A DNA stretch of 64,000 bases from Pomphorhynchus laevis (taxonomy: Eukaryota > Acanthocephala > Palaeacanthocephala > Echinorhynchida > Pomphorhynchidae), in assembly GCA_012934845.2 (NCBI GenBank), contig WNNJ02002840.1, positions 18,336 to 82,335 of the forward strand. The letters are read 5' to 3'. Shown here piece by piece: positions 34,060-46,999 of this stretch. Positions within the stretch are counted from its first letter, which is position 1. Each line of letters starts with the position of its first letter. The notes under the pieces were generated by a model. That model was given only the letters and a program-made list of their open reading frames with translations. It was not told the DNA's origin and made no database searches. The translations under genes and the position numbers were made by a program.

Positions 34060-34880
34060 AGCTAGATGCCGAAATCAACTGGTCTTTCAAAACACACTTG
34101 GAAAAACAGTTAGCGAAGGTCGTTAAAGTTACATACCCAGCAACTAAGCTTGGACTTTTATCTTTCCATGACGATCATCAATACTTTGATGTGATGCTCC
34201 TTGCAATCATAAGCTATGGTCTCAAATGATTTTGGTTAGATCTCTCAGCAAATGATTTCCTTCAAATTGATTAATGTTTGTGGCGTTACATAAAACGTGT
34301 AGTTGGGGTATCGCCTAAGTGCTCCTCAACGGTTGTTGCGGTGCTTAGTTGTGTAGTTCCCTTATCAGTAAGGAATTGTAATCTTATCGGGGTCGAAGAA
34401 TCAACGTTTACCTATCTAACTTCAGTCGTCTGAGCGACAAAATGTCTAACTTAGATTCCGAGTTATTATTGACAGCCACTTACCCTCAAATAACTTGGAG
34501 ACATCCACAAGCAGTTTTAACTCGCGCTTATCTGGCGTACATCGCTAGACGTATATCATTCAAAATTCTGTTCGCTTCGTCATCCCTTCCTTACCCGTTC
34601 TTCGAATTGCAGATATCGATTTGGCTCGCACCAATATGATTCCTTGCTGCACGTCTTTGTATACCTTGTTTTGTCGAAGATGTCTCTTAGACAGACTGAG
34701 AAATTGCTTAGGCTAAACTAGCTTTAAATTTGAATTTATTTTCTTTGGCGTAATCTTTGCACACATCCCTGCGACGTTTTTGACCTCATGCATTTCTATC
34801 AATTTTTAACTCTAAAATTTGATGTTGTAAATACTTGTGAAATTGTCGTACCCAAAGTCTAAATGCGCTCTGGGTAAAGC
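34060..34880 (+). mobile_element. LINE C-terminal fragment, decayed
   Basis: INWSFKTHLEKQLAKVVKVT, ATKLGLLSFHDDHQYFDVML and ISYGL (34075-34225), then LWRYIKRVVGVSPKCSST in the same region, resemble the region after the RT core in jockey/I-group LINEs. It ends with a degraded Cys/His stretch. Could belong to LINE-E (39790). 34880-35530 is AT-rich without genes. Confidence 0.6.
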
Positions 34881-35769
34881 TAAATCGTTGTATTATTAAT
34901 AAATGATATAAATAAATAATAAATAATAAATGATATATACATAATAAACAAGTTATTAAATAATTATATATATTTCCAAATAATTATGAATTAAATAATC
35001 ATATTTGAATTAAATTATTTAATTAAAATACGATTCATTGACATAAGCATTGATACAGAAACTAGCCGCAATTTCGTTATCTTAATTTAAGTTCAGAAAA
35101 GCTTTTACGCTGATAGTACCCGACGGTAATCGATTTACATAATCTGTTTAGTAAAATAAATTGATTTTATAATTAGTTATAAATATGTTATAACTTTAAT
35201 AAATAGAAAATTATAGAAAGTCTTAAGTATATCTGAATTATAGAAAATCTTAATATTTTTATATTTACTTTTGTATGTATTTTACAAAATACGTAAATTC
35301 AGTTAATTGACCTGAAAGAATGTTTATGACAATTTAGTATTTTTTAATATATTGTTATATTCTCTGTATTATATATTCTCCGTTCATGTTACATAGGAAC
35401 CGCAATAAGATTATTTAATATATCGAATTGTCACACATTGATTGTTAATGCTATAAAATTATAAAAATATTAAAGATTTATTCTAACTAAAATATAATAT
35501 AATACATTAGAGAAAATTAAAATTTTTACATAGTTTGGAATCAAGCTTGGAATTTATAGTTTGGAATGAAAAGCTATATAAGTATCAGTTAAATGATTAC
35601 AAAGATATTTATCATGTAGAAGACGTAAAAAGTTTGAGAGATAATACATACAATAATATACACATACAAGCTAACAGAGAAGAGGAAAGAGTAAAGGACG
35701 CATTTATTTTCAGTTTACTTCAAATAAATTCAATCAAGTTCTAGTAGTACTCGTTCATAATCGAGACAT

Positions 35770-38100
35770 CTAATTAGGAAAATCAATAAGATTAAAGAAG
35801 CATGCAGTTGATAAACCAAAAGGGGATGTCTATGAGCATCTTGATGTAGCCTGTGATTACACGAAATGTCAAGTATGGACGACTATTTCAGTTCCAGATG
35901 CTAACGTAAAGATTTACTACACAAAAAGTTTGTGTGCGGGTTTTGTGCGCAGAACAATGGCGCATATCAGTTTTTGTGGGAACAAAGTCTACCGATTTAA
36001 TTGCGACGAACAGCCAAAGTACGGAACCGATTGTTGGAGATTACTTAAATCAAAGTCAGTTGTATGTAAATTACAATTTTGCTCCTGAAACAGCGATGCC
36101 GAATCCTGTTTCCAATCCAGAAGGGAAGCGTTCACTTAAGAACGTAAAAGCAAATTACTTCTTAACTTCACACGACTATTACTCGGATTTACAAATTGAA
36201 TATCGTCATTCTCAAACACAGAATGGCCCGAAGTGTATTATTATTCATCCAGATGAAATACACATACCTCTAGAATAATCTGGCGATGATGTGGAAGTCG
36301 GAAGTAAGATACATAACGTAGGTTACATCAACAATAAAAATGTTTCTGAGAGATGTACTAGTGATGTTGTAAATGAAAACTATCGAACTCGCACCTCTCG
36401 GAGAGGCAATTGTGTTATTATTAGATAAACTCAATCCGTTCGATCTTATCAGATATTTTCGTAGAAGGGGAGGAGGATATTGTGCGTTGGCTGAATGTTA
36501 GGAGCTGATTCCGAATAGGTAAAAATCAAAGGATGTATGTTCACGATTACTAAAGGTAGTTTTCGCCTCAGAGGAGGATGCAAGAATTGTGTTAGCAAGA
36601 GGTTTTCGATTAAGGGGTAAGATTGTCAAAATATTCAAATTCTTTCAGTTGAGGAACGACTACTGTTTAAACGTGTACGTGCTGATCTGCATTTGTTCGC
36701 GTACTAAGGAAATGCTCAAAACAGAAGGAATACCTATTAGTAGACAACTTCAATATTCCATGTGCTGGACATAAAGAGCGTTATATACTAGCTAGCGACA
36801 CTTCCAAACCTGGCATATATTTGTGGAATTTTCTTACAAATGACCTTATGCTAGAACAGCATTTGCAATCATCTACCAGGTTCATGACTATTCAGGAATC
36901 TCGTATTGATCTGATATTTTCTAAATTGATCACGAATGTGAGTAATGTTAAATGCGGGATTCCCATTGGTTTGAGTGATCACTGCATTATATAGTTTGAC
37001 TATATGCACAGTTCTGTGATTTCGAAAATAATGTTGAATCAATAATTTGGAAAATATCATAACAAAGAACTGATGTTAATGCATTGCTTAAGGCCGCATC
37101 GTTTGCTACTTTTTCTTGTAGTAGTAACAACGTTGATAAGTGGTGGCAGTTGATGCATTCGACCTTAATAAAACTTTTGGACGAGTTCGCCCCTCTTCGA
37201 TGAGTGTACAGAAGCAAGTTTCTGCCATGGTATGATCCGGAACTAAGGTCTGCTTTAAGTCATAGAAATTATCTTTAGTCTCCACCACAGTTCGTACAAG
37301 AAACGGTATGTTATATGTCGCAATATAGTCAATCACCTTAGGATAAAAAAAGAGACAACTTTGAAGGTAAGATTGTTGAACATTTTAGTAGTAATCCTAA
37401 GAAATTTTGGTCGTATGTCAGAGGAGCAAGAGTTATGCCTGTAGCAATTTCTTTATAAGATTGTGGTACAAATGTCACCTCACCTGCCATGATAGCTGAG
37501 ATGTTTGCATCAACTTTTGAGCTTAAGACAGTTGACAACTTATTCCTATGATGTTTGTGAGAATACAACACTCTGATATTGGTATCTGATGAAGAGTTTA
37601 TGATGAACTGTCTAGATTACCTATCGAATCCACTGCATATCCTGACAAAGTTCATTCATACCTTCTTAAATTACTTGATCCATACATAGCGGAGCCATTG
37701 GCGTCGTTATTTTAGCTCAGCTTGCGCAAATCAAGATTACCAAATATCTGTAAAACAGCCATTATTGTCTCGATTTTTAAACACGGAGACAGAAAGAGTG
37801 TAGGTGACTATCGTGCAATAAATCTTACTAGTGTGGTCTGCAAAGTCCTTGAGCAGATATAAAACAGACGTTTATATGCTCATTTGAATTCACTAGAAAT
37901 CCTGAATTGTGCACAATGCGGATTTCGTTCTGGTCCCTTATACCTCACGAACTTATGCGCTCGTGAAGATTGGGTTGAGCAGATTGCTGAAGGTTATTGC
38001 GTTAACGCAGTATTTCCAGACTTCAGTCGAGCGTTTGATTAGGTTCCTCATCGGATGTTGCTAGCTGTTTTTGAGAATTACAATGTTGAGTTGATAATTC
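35770..38100 (+). mobile_element. LINE-B copy with internal deletion
   Basis: ORF1 pieces come first: VACDYTKCQVWTTISVPDAN (PHD-like finger, about 35850), then VVFASEEDARIVLARGFRLR (36550-36610). At about 36740 the sequence jumps from the ORF1 end to the endonuclease DNFNIPCAGHKER (decayed GDFN), so the first part of ORF2 is deleted. Later come GIPIGLSDHCII (36955), NICKTAIIVSIFKHGDRKSV...YRAINLTSVVCKVLEQI (37740-37860) and CGFRSGPLYLTNLCAREDWV with VFPDFSRAFD (37915-38040). It stops near 38100 before motif B. The ORF at 35535-35744 just upstream is unassigned. Confidence 0.8.
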
Positions 38101-38464
38101 TTTGTTCTTAAAATAATATTTCGTAATTTTATTCGGATAACTGAACTAGCTAGAAGGAAATTTTTTTGAAATAAAAACGGTGTATAAGCACTTTTTTTCT
38201 TAAAACAATTCTTCAAAAAGATCTACTAATTCGGTTTTATTGTATGATTTAATTTTTTATTAAAAAGCTTTTCAGTCTCATTTTAAGAACTTATATTCCT
38301 CAAGATGGCAGCAGAAACGAAAAACAAATTCTATTAAAGTAATAAACGCATTCTCGTTCCTTCATAGAAAAAATGTAACAATCTATAATTAGTTAATATT
38401 AATAAGTATTTTTTAAAATGGATCAAATTTTATCTGACTGTATAAAATTAATTAACTAATTAAT

Positions 38465-38796
38465 TAGTTATTAATAAAAATTAACTCTATCATAGCTGGT
38501 CTCCAGGCCGTGCTGAGAAAGGAGGAGGGTTGACGATAGACTTCGTGACTAGCCATTCGTACAACCAAAAGCGTCTCATTAGCATTATGAAATGCTGTCT
38601 CAAACCCATCGCCGTGACAGTGAAAGGAAAACGTCAGATATAAAGACCAACGCTGCGATTGATGGGCGTTATATGCCATGACCTGATGAGTGTCAGTCAA
38701 AAGACGTCCTCGATAAAACCAACTGGAGAATTTTCAAAAGTAGCGGACCCCGTTCCTACACAGGTAAAAGGCTAAAGTAGTTATTAATAAAAATTA
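38465..38796. mobile_element. 294-bp insertion with perfect 19-bp target duplication, type unknown
   Basis: TAGTTATTAATAAAAATTA stands at 38465-38483 and again at 38778-38796. Between them lies 294 bp of clearly more GC-rich sequence. On the minus strand a 78-codon frame ends ...SSFLSTAWRPAMIE just before the duplication. No poly-A, no obvious A/B boxes and no TIRs are visible. A truncated retrotransposed RNA (LINE 3' end, SINE or mRNA fragment) fits the duplication length best. Confidence 0.8.
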
Positions 38797-39789
38797 CCGA
38801 ACAGTATGAAATCACAGAATAAGAGATCATGATGTCGATAATGTATTTTTGCATTTAAAATACAAATCTTCTTAAAAACCGAAATTTTAATCAAAAAATT
38901 GTTTATTGATTGTTTCTTTATTAGAATTCAATCCTTTTTTGATAAATAAAAGTTATATTTTATTTAATATTTTTAATTACTCAATCTTTAAAGAGTTATA
39001 TTACATTCGAATATAAGAGACTCTTATTTTCGAGGGAATTCACTTATTTTTAATTTTTGAAAAATGATTTACTCTGACATTTAATAGATAGTATATAATA
39101 TCCTTAAGACAAAAATATGCATGTTGAAATACGTTTATCTGTGTATTTAACAGCTTGTAATTTGACCTGTTTGTAATTAGAATTTCAATTTTTCAATTTT
39201 GTAATACATTTCTTTTTTTGGTCGCTCTAAAGCTGCTTTAAATAAATATTCTGTCAAAACGAGAATTTGATCAGTTGATGTTATAGATCGTTACATAAAC
39301 AGTGATCATAAATATGGTTCAATTGGAGTAAAGTGATATCGGTGGATAATAACATTTTTGAACGTAAAATACAATTTTTACGCAAAAATAAATAATTTGA
39401 TGCGTAATAATAAACCCTACGTTGATTTAATATTTTGGAGTTGTAGTTTGTAGTTTATTCTTTATTAAAAATTATTTACTTATTTTAATCAATCCCACAA
39501 TTAATTTTGTTTTTAGTAGTTAAGTTAAGTTTATCAAAGTATAAGAACAAAAGAATAATTGTCAGACAAAGGTTAGCCAGTACAGAATAAATATTTGTTC
39601 ATCATCAGCCCTGAAAACTCAAAAAATAGTTTCTTTTTTATGTTTTTATCTCGGCTGGTTTTGTTTGTTTTGTTTATTGTGAATTTCTTGCTATTTTGAT
39701 GAAAAAGGGCACAATTAATCTTTAGAACTTCTGCGATGTGGTAATCATCATATAACTAGAAATTTTTAAAACAGGAAACGCGGTCTATC

Positions 39790-42020
39790 CATCTCCCCCA
39801 GGACATTACTCGATTTATCCTAAAGCACATTTACACCCACTTTAATCCGTACATAACCCCTCCTCCCTCCTCTTCATCTCAATATATTTTAACCCTAGTT
39901 AAATGCTCCTTAAGATTGTCCCGCATTTTAAAATATTCTTGTTTACCCCGGTCTTGTGTAGCTATATCACTTTGTAAGAACGGGAAACGTATTAGTATAG
40001 CCAATATATATACTAGGTCAGGAAAAATTCACAAAAACCGTGAGCTCCTAGACCGTATTTTGGGTAATGGCCAGGACATATTACTCGGTGACTTCAACGG
40101 CATAACTGGTTGTTGGATTAATGCAGCACTCCACAGAGCCAAGAACGACTACCCTTTTCATAAACCGCCGTCCCTTACCTTTCATTGCTCAACAACTAAT
40201 TCTCTCCTCGACATATTACTGAGTCATAACATTTGGTTGTTGAAAACCATCTGTACTGAGCAGTCGCTCAAAAAACAGACAACCTCTTCCCCAGAATATA
40301 GAGTAAGATACGTTGCTTAGAAGGAGGTTTCACTTTGATTCCATCAGAGTGGCTTTCTTTAAGACAGCTACCCAACTCTTCCCCAGAATTGGTGATAAAT
40401 GTTTAACCGAATTTAATTCCTACCTCTCATTGCAAGCTACCGCGTTTCTTTCAACTATATATAAAGGTTGTATTTACAATACCACTCCAACAAAACTCAA
40501 GGTTCTGGCTAAAATGCTACACCTTCCTAATCTCTCTGTTTCCGCCAGTCAGGCCCTCTCGAATGAATACTGGAGCTCTAGATGTAGAATCCACAGAGTC
40601 ACTATCCCTACATAACTATAGAGCCACTCAATCTACCCAACCAATCCCGTCTTGGGTAAATTCAGGGGCAGGGACTTATCTTTTACAGATATTCTTAACT
40701 CTTGGGGTCCACTTCCGGCCACCTCAAAATCCGTCGCTTCACTATTTTCTCGGGTGTGTCAGCTTATGGCCACCGATCAAAGATGATAAGTAGCTGTCAC
40801 AATGCTTCTAGCCTCATAATCCGATGTAGCCGGCATCAATATTAGTCGTAGAATTTTTTACCCAAGCGTAGTCCGGTCTCATGTCCTAAAGACCTGCGGC
40901 CCATTTCGATTCAAAACTCTCTCATATCCATCTACGAAAAATGCTTGAGCGTAGAATCCGCGACTATTTAAGTAGGCTTAACTTGATTTAAACGAGTTTT
41001 CATGGCTTTGTCAAGGATCGCTCTTTCCATTCTGCAATAGTTGAAGTTCATCAGTTTTGTCGGGATCACAGTCATCAACTCGATGTGGCTGTTTTTCTTT
41101 GTATTTTTGCTGCATTTGACCGCATCTTTATTCCTTTGTTATCTCCTCTCTCAAGTCCCTCGTATTGCTTGCGAGAATTGTTAACAGGGTGGAGATATTA
41201 CTGTACACCAAGCGCTTCTACTATAAAGACGATTCCAATGCGCGTCAGTTCCACCCTATTACGTGTGTGCCTCAAGGCTCCCCACTTTCTCCTATCTTAT
41301 ATCTTGCTGCCTCAATTTTACTATTCAAGAATTTTAAACGTGATCAACATCTAGTGTTATTCGCTGATGATACCACAGCCCTGTTCTCTGGTCGCAAGTG
41401 CAAAGATGTATTCTCGGACAACAACCGTTTCTTTTTAATATTAACAGACTAGCTGACCCCATCCAATCTTATTTTAAACTCCTCCAAATCGCAGGTGATT
41501 GTCTTTCACGGCACTCCTTCGACAAAGAAAGAATTAAAGAGACTAGCACTCTCAGCTCTGTCTTCCATATTGACTAATCAACCACTCCATCCATACCTTC
41601 GTAAGTCGAGTAAAATAAATACCGTGTGTCACTGTTACGGTGAACTGGTCGGCGAAACCTGACCTGGATAAACTTAAACGTATCCTGAATAAATCTAGGC
41701 TGGCCTTTAAGCAGCCTTACTATCTATCGTTTAATAGATAATTAAATCTGGGGGCACTTGCGTTATCTCGGATAACGCAAGTGTCCCCAGAGGCACTTGC
41801 GAGAAGTTTTGCGATAACGCAAGTCTTCCTTGCGAGAAGACGTCTTCAGAGCAAATACTAAGGTTGCTCAAACTCATAATCTCGCGATTACCGAGCATAG
41901 TCCGCCTCGATTGGATTCTTCGGAGGGTAAGAGATCCCGGGTGGTTCAGTCGGAGAGCCGCGTGTTGGATTGGCTGGAGGGCTCAGATCCCGGTGGACCT
42001 GAGGCCGTGACAATATTGTG
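39790..42020 (+). mobile_element. LINE-E, different clade, broken
   Basis: Endonuclease end: ISIANIYTRSGKIHKNRELL and DILLGDFNGITGCW (40000-40110). Linker: FHFDSIRVAFFKTATQLF, CIYNTTPTKLKVLAKMLHLP. RT: SFHGFVKDRSFHSAIVEV, ITCVPQGSPLSPILYL (motif B, 41250-41300) and HLVLFADDTTALFSG (motif C, about 41350). C-terminal SSKSQVIVFHGTP at 41480. ADDT and PQGSPLSP set it apart from families A-D; jockey/I-group is likely. Many breaks. 38800-39790 in front of it is AT-rich and shows no gene. Confidence 0.82.
41749..41791. repeat. 20-bp hairpin in the LINE-E 3' region
   Basis: CTGGGGGCACTTGCGTTATC is followed after 3 nt by its reverse complement with one mismatch. Parts of the arms (GCACTTGCG, GCGATAACGCAAGT) echo again at 41793-41825, so the region has been copied more than once. 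Confidence 0.85.
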
Positions 42021-42289
42021 AATACTGAATGTCTTGATTTGCTTTGTCATGTCTTAAACTGTTGTTTTCTTCTTTCTCTGTTTTTGTTATTTAGTGGTTG
42101 TTAAGTTATTTATTTAAGAAATTCCTTATTATTAATTTTTAAAACTGTTTTATAATAATGATAATGATGTCAGTTAGCTATCAAAATTTTACAGAATGAA
42201 TTTTACCGAATGAATTTGTCGTAAAAACACTATTTGTACCTTTAAAAAACTTTCGATATTGTTGTAAAGACAAATTATAATTTGCAGAT

Positions 42290-43549
42290 ATGTCAAGCGA
42301 TGAGAAACAGCCGTTGCCAACTAAGCTTTTTAGATATGTTAATGCGAAAATAGAACGTCGTCAATTGTTCTTCAAAAGAATGGGATTTGATTTGGAATTA
42401 AAGAGGCAGGTACGAAGACGTAGATATGAAAATTCTACGGTTTTTAAGGCAAAATGTACACAATCACCATTGTTACCGGACGAACCCGTCGATGAACAAC
42501 AACATCAGTCACATTTAGTAACAGCCAATGATTGCCGTCAACTAAAAAATGATTACAGCCAAAATTTTGTGAATTCAGGTCAGAGGCCACAAAATTTTAT
42601 TCGTGATTCTGGTATAGCTGATCGATTTGAAGAGTATCCAAAATTAAGGGAGCTAATACGTCTTAAAGACGATCTTATACAGAAAACTAACTGTCCTCCA
42701 TTTTATTTACAAATGCGTAACATCACTAGTGAAAATTTATTCAGTCAATTGGATTCTTTGCAATTTGACGTGGTCCTTCTACGACCTTCACTTCCTGATT
42801 CTATATACTCGACAGAGCAAGGTAAACGAATATGGAATTGGCATGACATTAGCCTGCTTCCTATTGATAGACTAGCCGCGCAAAGATCATTCGTTTTTAT
42901 ATGGGCTAATTCTGGAAACGGTCTTGATGATGCACGCAATTGTTTAAGACGATGGGGATTTCGAAGATGCGAAGATATCTGCTGGATTAAGACAAATAGA
43001 AATAGTAACAGCAATAAGATAATAAGTTCCGACACCGGAGATGGAATCTTCCAAAGATCTAAAGAACATTGTCTGATGGGTATAAGGGGTACGGTACGTC
43101 GATCAATGGATGCAGACTTTATTCACGCAAATGTCGATATTGACCTTATAATAGCTGAAGAAGAAGCCGGTCCTTCGATGCCACACGAAATATTTGATAT
43201 TATCGAGCACTTTTGTCTTGGTCGTAGAAGGCTATTTCTGTTCGGATCAGATAATGATATCCGCCCTGGTTGGTTGACAATTGGAAGCAACTTAAGCAGC
43301 TCAAATTTTGATCCTGAGAAGTATAATTCATTTTTCACTAGTCAAATTACAACGGGCACGACTGACCGGATTGAACAATTGCGCCCGAAATCACCACCAA
43401 TGTTGCCACCGCAATCATCATCGCCTGTGGTGCCTGCACAAGCAGGAAACAAACAAAATACCGATTGTTGTAGCGTGTTGAATATTGTCCACAGTTTGTT
43501 AAAAATGCAGTCAATGAAAACACCTACAACAAATAATTTTAGATATTAA
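42290..43549 (+). CDS. METTL14: METTL14, m6A methyltransferase subunit, single exon
   Basis: An intact 419-residue ORF. From residue 87 it follows animal METTL14 closely: [105 protein letters not shown] and [12 protein letters not shown]14 is the RNA-binding, non-catalytic partner of METTL3 in the nuclear N6-adenosine methyltransferase complex. Residues 165-168 read RPSL where human METTL14 has EPPL, the relic of the DPPW catalytic motif. The N-terminal 80 residues are basic and diverged. The C-terminal tail (370-419) has no RGG repeats, unlike the human protein. TTTGCAG just before the ATG could be an acceptor for a 5'-UTR intron. A poly-A signal AATAAA is at 43734-43739. 43550-44090 is AT-rich. 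Confidence 0.96.
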   Translation: MSSDEKQPLPTKLFRYVNAKIERRQLFFKRMGFDLELKRQVRRRRYENSTVFKAKCTQSPLLPDEPVDEQQHQSHLVTANDCRQLKNDYSQNFVNSGQRPQNFIRDSGIADRFEEYPKLRELIRLKDDLIQKTNCPPFYLQMRNITSENLFSQLDSLQFDVVLLRPSLPDSIYSTEQGKRIWNWHDISLLPIDRLAAQRSFVFIWANSGNGLDDARNCLRRWGFRRCEDICWIKTNRNSNSNKIISSDTGDGIFQRSKEHCLMGIRGTVRRSMDADFIHANVDIDLIIAEEEAGPSMPHEIFDIIEHFCLGRRRLFLFGSDNDIRPGWLTIGSNLSSSNFDPEKYNSFFTSQITTGTTDRIEQLRPKSPPMLPPQSSSPVVPAQAGNKQNTDCCSVLNIVHSLLKMQSMKTPTTNNFRY

Positions 43550-44089
43550 CTTAATATTAATATTAAGTGATAATATTAATATTTATATTAAGTAATATTG
43601 TATTCGCATATAATTTATTCTGTGGTTACTGTAAATGTATTTTTAAGCAAATGCGTTTATTTTGATTGTAAAATTTTCAATTAAAGATTAATTTACACAA
43701 GAAATTGTTCAAAACAATTTAAGAAATTTAAGGAATAAATAAATATTCGAAATCAGATAAGATGAAATTACTGAGTAATTGTTACTGATTAATAATTATT
43801 AATTATTAATAATTATAAGTATTGATTATTATTGATTTTATTTAATCAGTAATTTATCGTTACTGATAATGATAAATAAAAATTTAAAAAGCAATTTAAA
43901 TTGATAATAATTCAACAATGGAAATGATAATAATTCAATAAATGATTGTTATGTAAATAATTAAATAATTTGTAAAAAATTGTAAATTATAAATTATAAT
44001 TATAATAATATAATATGTTATAATATAATATCATATTAATATAATATCATATTAATTAATATCATATTAATATAATATGTACTAGGATT

Positions 44090-45120
44090 GAGAGACGATT
44101 TCTTAAGTAGAAGACGAACGATGGCGTCTTTCCATGAAGAAAGGAAAGTGTTACTTCGAATGGAAGTATTTAATAAGGTGGTGAGAAAAGGGGCAATGAT
44201 AGTACAAATAAGCTGAAGAAGATAAGTTGGAACTAGCTAGAAATACGAGTTATTCAGGCATATGAGAGATGACACCTCAATGGATACAGGTAGATGTAAC
44301 CGTTCAGAAAAGAAAGGGGTTTTATGGACAGCTTTATAACTAGTTAAGAGCGATAATTTTGGATAGTAAGAAGAATATGTTACAGGATCAAGTTCTGAAC
44401 ACAATGTTGAGGAGGTGCTAACGAGAATAAAGTTTAACATTTTTTAAGAATCTTTCGGGTTATAGGAAGACGCAAGTTTATACTGCCAGAATGTAAAAGA
44501 TTTTTGATGAATAAGGAAATAATGAGAGCGTCCGTGTCGAAGATAGTCAAGATTATGTTTATGAGTAAAAGGATGGTCGTAACGTCTGAGATATTATTAG
44601 TAAATTCGATCAAGGTAACGAAGATTGGGTTTGGACATGCGAAATAAGAATAAAACCAAGGAGCATGGTGACGTCGTTTCAAAACGTGCAAACGGGGAGG
44701 AAGGGTGCAATCAAAGATAGTGGTCAACTCGGGGTAAAATAAAGAGGATAACTGGTTAGTAGCTAGTTGTGAATTCAATGGGAAGGTCAGAGAGGAACGA
44801 AAGATTGCAGAAATAAGATATGATTGTAATTTGCTCAATGAACGGGATGATAACGCTATATTGGAGAATAGTTGGACACTTATATTTAGGAATAAAGACA
44901 GTAGAAAGTGATCCGAAAATCCTGGATCATAGGTGGAAATAGTGTAAGGCAGTTCGGTATGAGTAGAAAGAGTAATGCAGTCGAGCGTTCCACCAAGAAT
45001 ATGAGTTGCATGAGTCGGTATTATGGAGTAATTGCAATCATTGAAAGAGGGAACTGGTTTTATAGTATTAGGATGGGAATCACAATCTAACCGGTTGTTA
45101 ATATCACAAAGCACAAGAGT
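44090..45120 (-). mobile_element. LINE-A-related copy, endonuclease to RT start
   Basis: A 226-codon frame (45114-44434) gives ATHILGGTLDCITLSTHTEL, STYDPGFSDHFLLSLFL (SDH) and a linker ending in a LINE-A-like LPPRLHVLKRRHHAPWF. RT onset lies at 44090-44430 in other frames. Older than the LINE-A copies at 11630 and 17354. Confidence 0.75.
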
Positions 45121-45514
45121 AGAGATATGGGTGAGTAAAGCGTGTGAGGTCTACAATTTTTATACTTAGGTTTTTTAAGCGTACTTTTATGTTGATTCAT
45201 TTTTGTATCTATTAGTTGGCCAGCTTGATAAATATATACTTTATCAAAACATAAAATTTAATTCTATCAAGCTTAAAAATAAGTCAGCTATAATAAGTTA
45301 GATATTATTGAATTTAAAAAGCATCAAATAAGATTAGTTACTTTAAAGCTAAAAATTATGTATTAAAATCGTTTTAATAATTATCTGCTTAAATATTTTT
45401 AAGCAGATTTTAATTAAATTCGAATTGATTCAAAGTAATTCAATTGATTTGATGCTAACGACTAGTTAAAGATTAAAACGTCAATATCAATGACCAGGTG
45501 TTGGACAAATTTGC

Positions 45515-45600
45515 ACAAATGTTTCTTGTAAATTTAAATGTCATCTTTACGATATAAATTAATAGTAGTTTTAGTTAACGTTAATTTAATGTTCATATTT
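45515..45600 (-). repeat. Inverted fragment of the RT at 47000-47470
   Basis: Reverse complement of about 47278-47362 with a few changes. The same stretch occurs a third time, direct, at 47886-47990. Confidence 0.75.
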
Positions 45601-46264
45601 GAATATATACTTTCTTTAAAAAATATACTTTCTGTTATTTATCGTCACAATGCTCAGACCATTAATAGTAAATGTTTTTCAGCCAAAACACATATTTTGA
45701 TCAATTTCGATGTTATTTCGAATTTACGATGGTTATCGAGTTTTTATGTTATTCATGATAACTTCGATACTTAGTTTCGACATTACATTATTATCTATTT
45801 ATTCTTGGATAAATACAATATTTTCAACTTGATAGCTAGTAATTAAACAACAATCTAACATGTAAAAATGGATAATAAAGTAAAAATAACTTACAAAATG
45901 AATTAAAATAATTTATATTTATTTAATTTCAACTAATAAATTTTATCAATTTCGATGTTATTTCGAATTTACGATGGTTATCAAATTTTGATTTTTATTC
46001 AAATAATCGCTTCGTTGTAGATTTCAACTTTATAACTGTTTTGAATGGAATCAAAATTTTTGAAAATCTCTAATTTTGCCGAGATATATACGTAATATTT
46101 TATTTAAATTTTTCAAGCTCTAATATTTTTCTCGTAATTTAAATTTTTACAAAACAATGAACACGAACATTGTGTTCATTATTTGAACACAACTAAATTT
46201 TCAATACTTAAAATTTAAGAATTTTAATTTTCAATATTAAAAAATTGTAAAATTATTATTGGAG

Positions 46265-46660
46265 TAGGTAATTTTCTAAAGGTGCTTACAGAAGTTAGGG
46301 AAATATAAAATAAAATCTTCCCATTTTTTTGAACATTTTAAAAAACATTGTACAATCAAATGTACATTTTAAAATTTGCATTTAAGAGTGACATTGTAAT
46401 TTTCAGAAGATGTTAACAGAGGTTAGCGAAATATCAAATAAATGTTCCTTCTATTTTTATCCAGCTTGAATAATTCTTACTAAATAATGGATAATTATTA
46501 ACTATTTACAATCATTCGACAGTGCTATAGAATCGCTGGTCTACAGTTATTGAGAAGCTTGGGAGATTGTAACTTTCTGAAGGTGCTATCAAAGGTTAGC
46601 GAAATATCAAATAAACTTTTTCTATTTTTTGATCTAGCTCCAATAATATTCGATTTACAA
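46265..46660. repeat. Degenerate tandem repeat, three units
   Basis: Units starting near 46269, 46396 and 46568 share GTAATTTTC-GAAGGTG and GGTTAGCGAAATATCAAATAAA. Related words (AGCGAAATATCAAAATA) recur at 53800, 54190, 54520 and 55370, pointing to an old dispersed repeat. 45600-46264 and 46661-46990 show no gene. Confidence 0.55.
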
Positions 46661-46999
46661 TTTATCAACTGTTTAAAAAATTATTAGTATTTACATTCAA
46701 ACTTTCAGATCCTATCGGTCTAAAATTTAGGATAATTAGTTTAATAGCTTCTAAATATTTAATTCTAAATTATTACTTCATTTACTTCTAAATTATTCAA
46801 TTCTGTTTTTTGATACTAAAGTGCCAATACCCATGAATTTAAACGCAAATGAAATTCTTTCAAAGACTCTGGCTATCATTAACTTGTTCAAGTTAGGTTA
46901 ATTAATATTTTTGGAAGACAATAATTCAATATTGTGGTAAATCAAAATTATTTAAAAGTATTTAGAAATAAATATATAAATACATAAATATATATTTAT

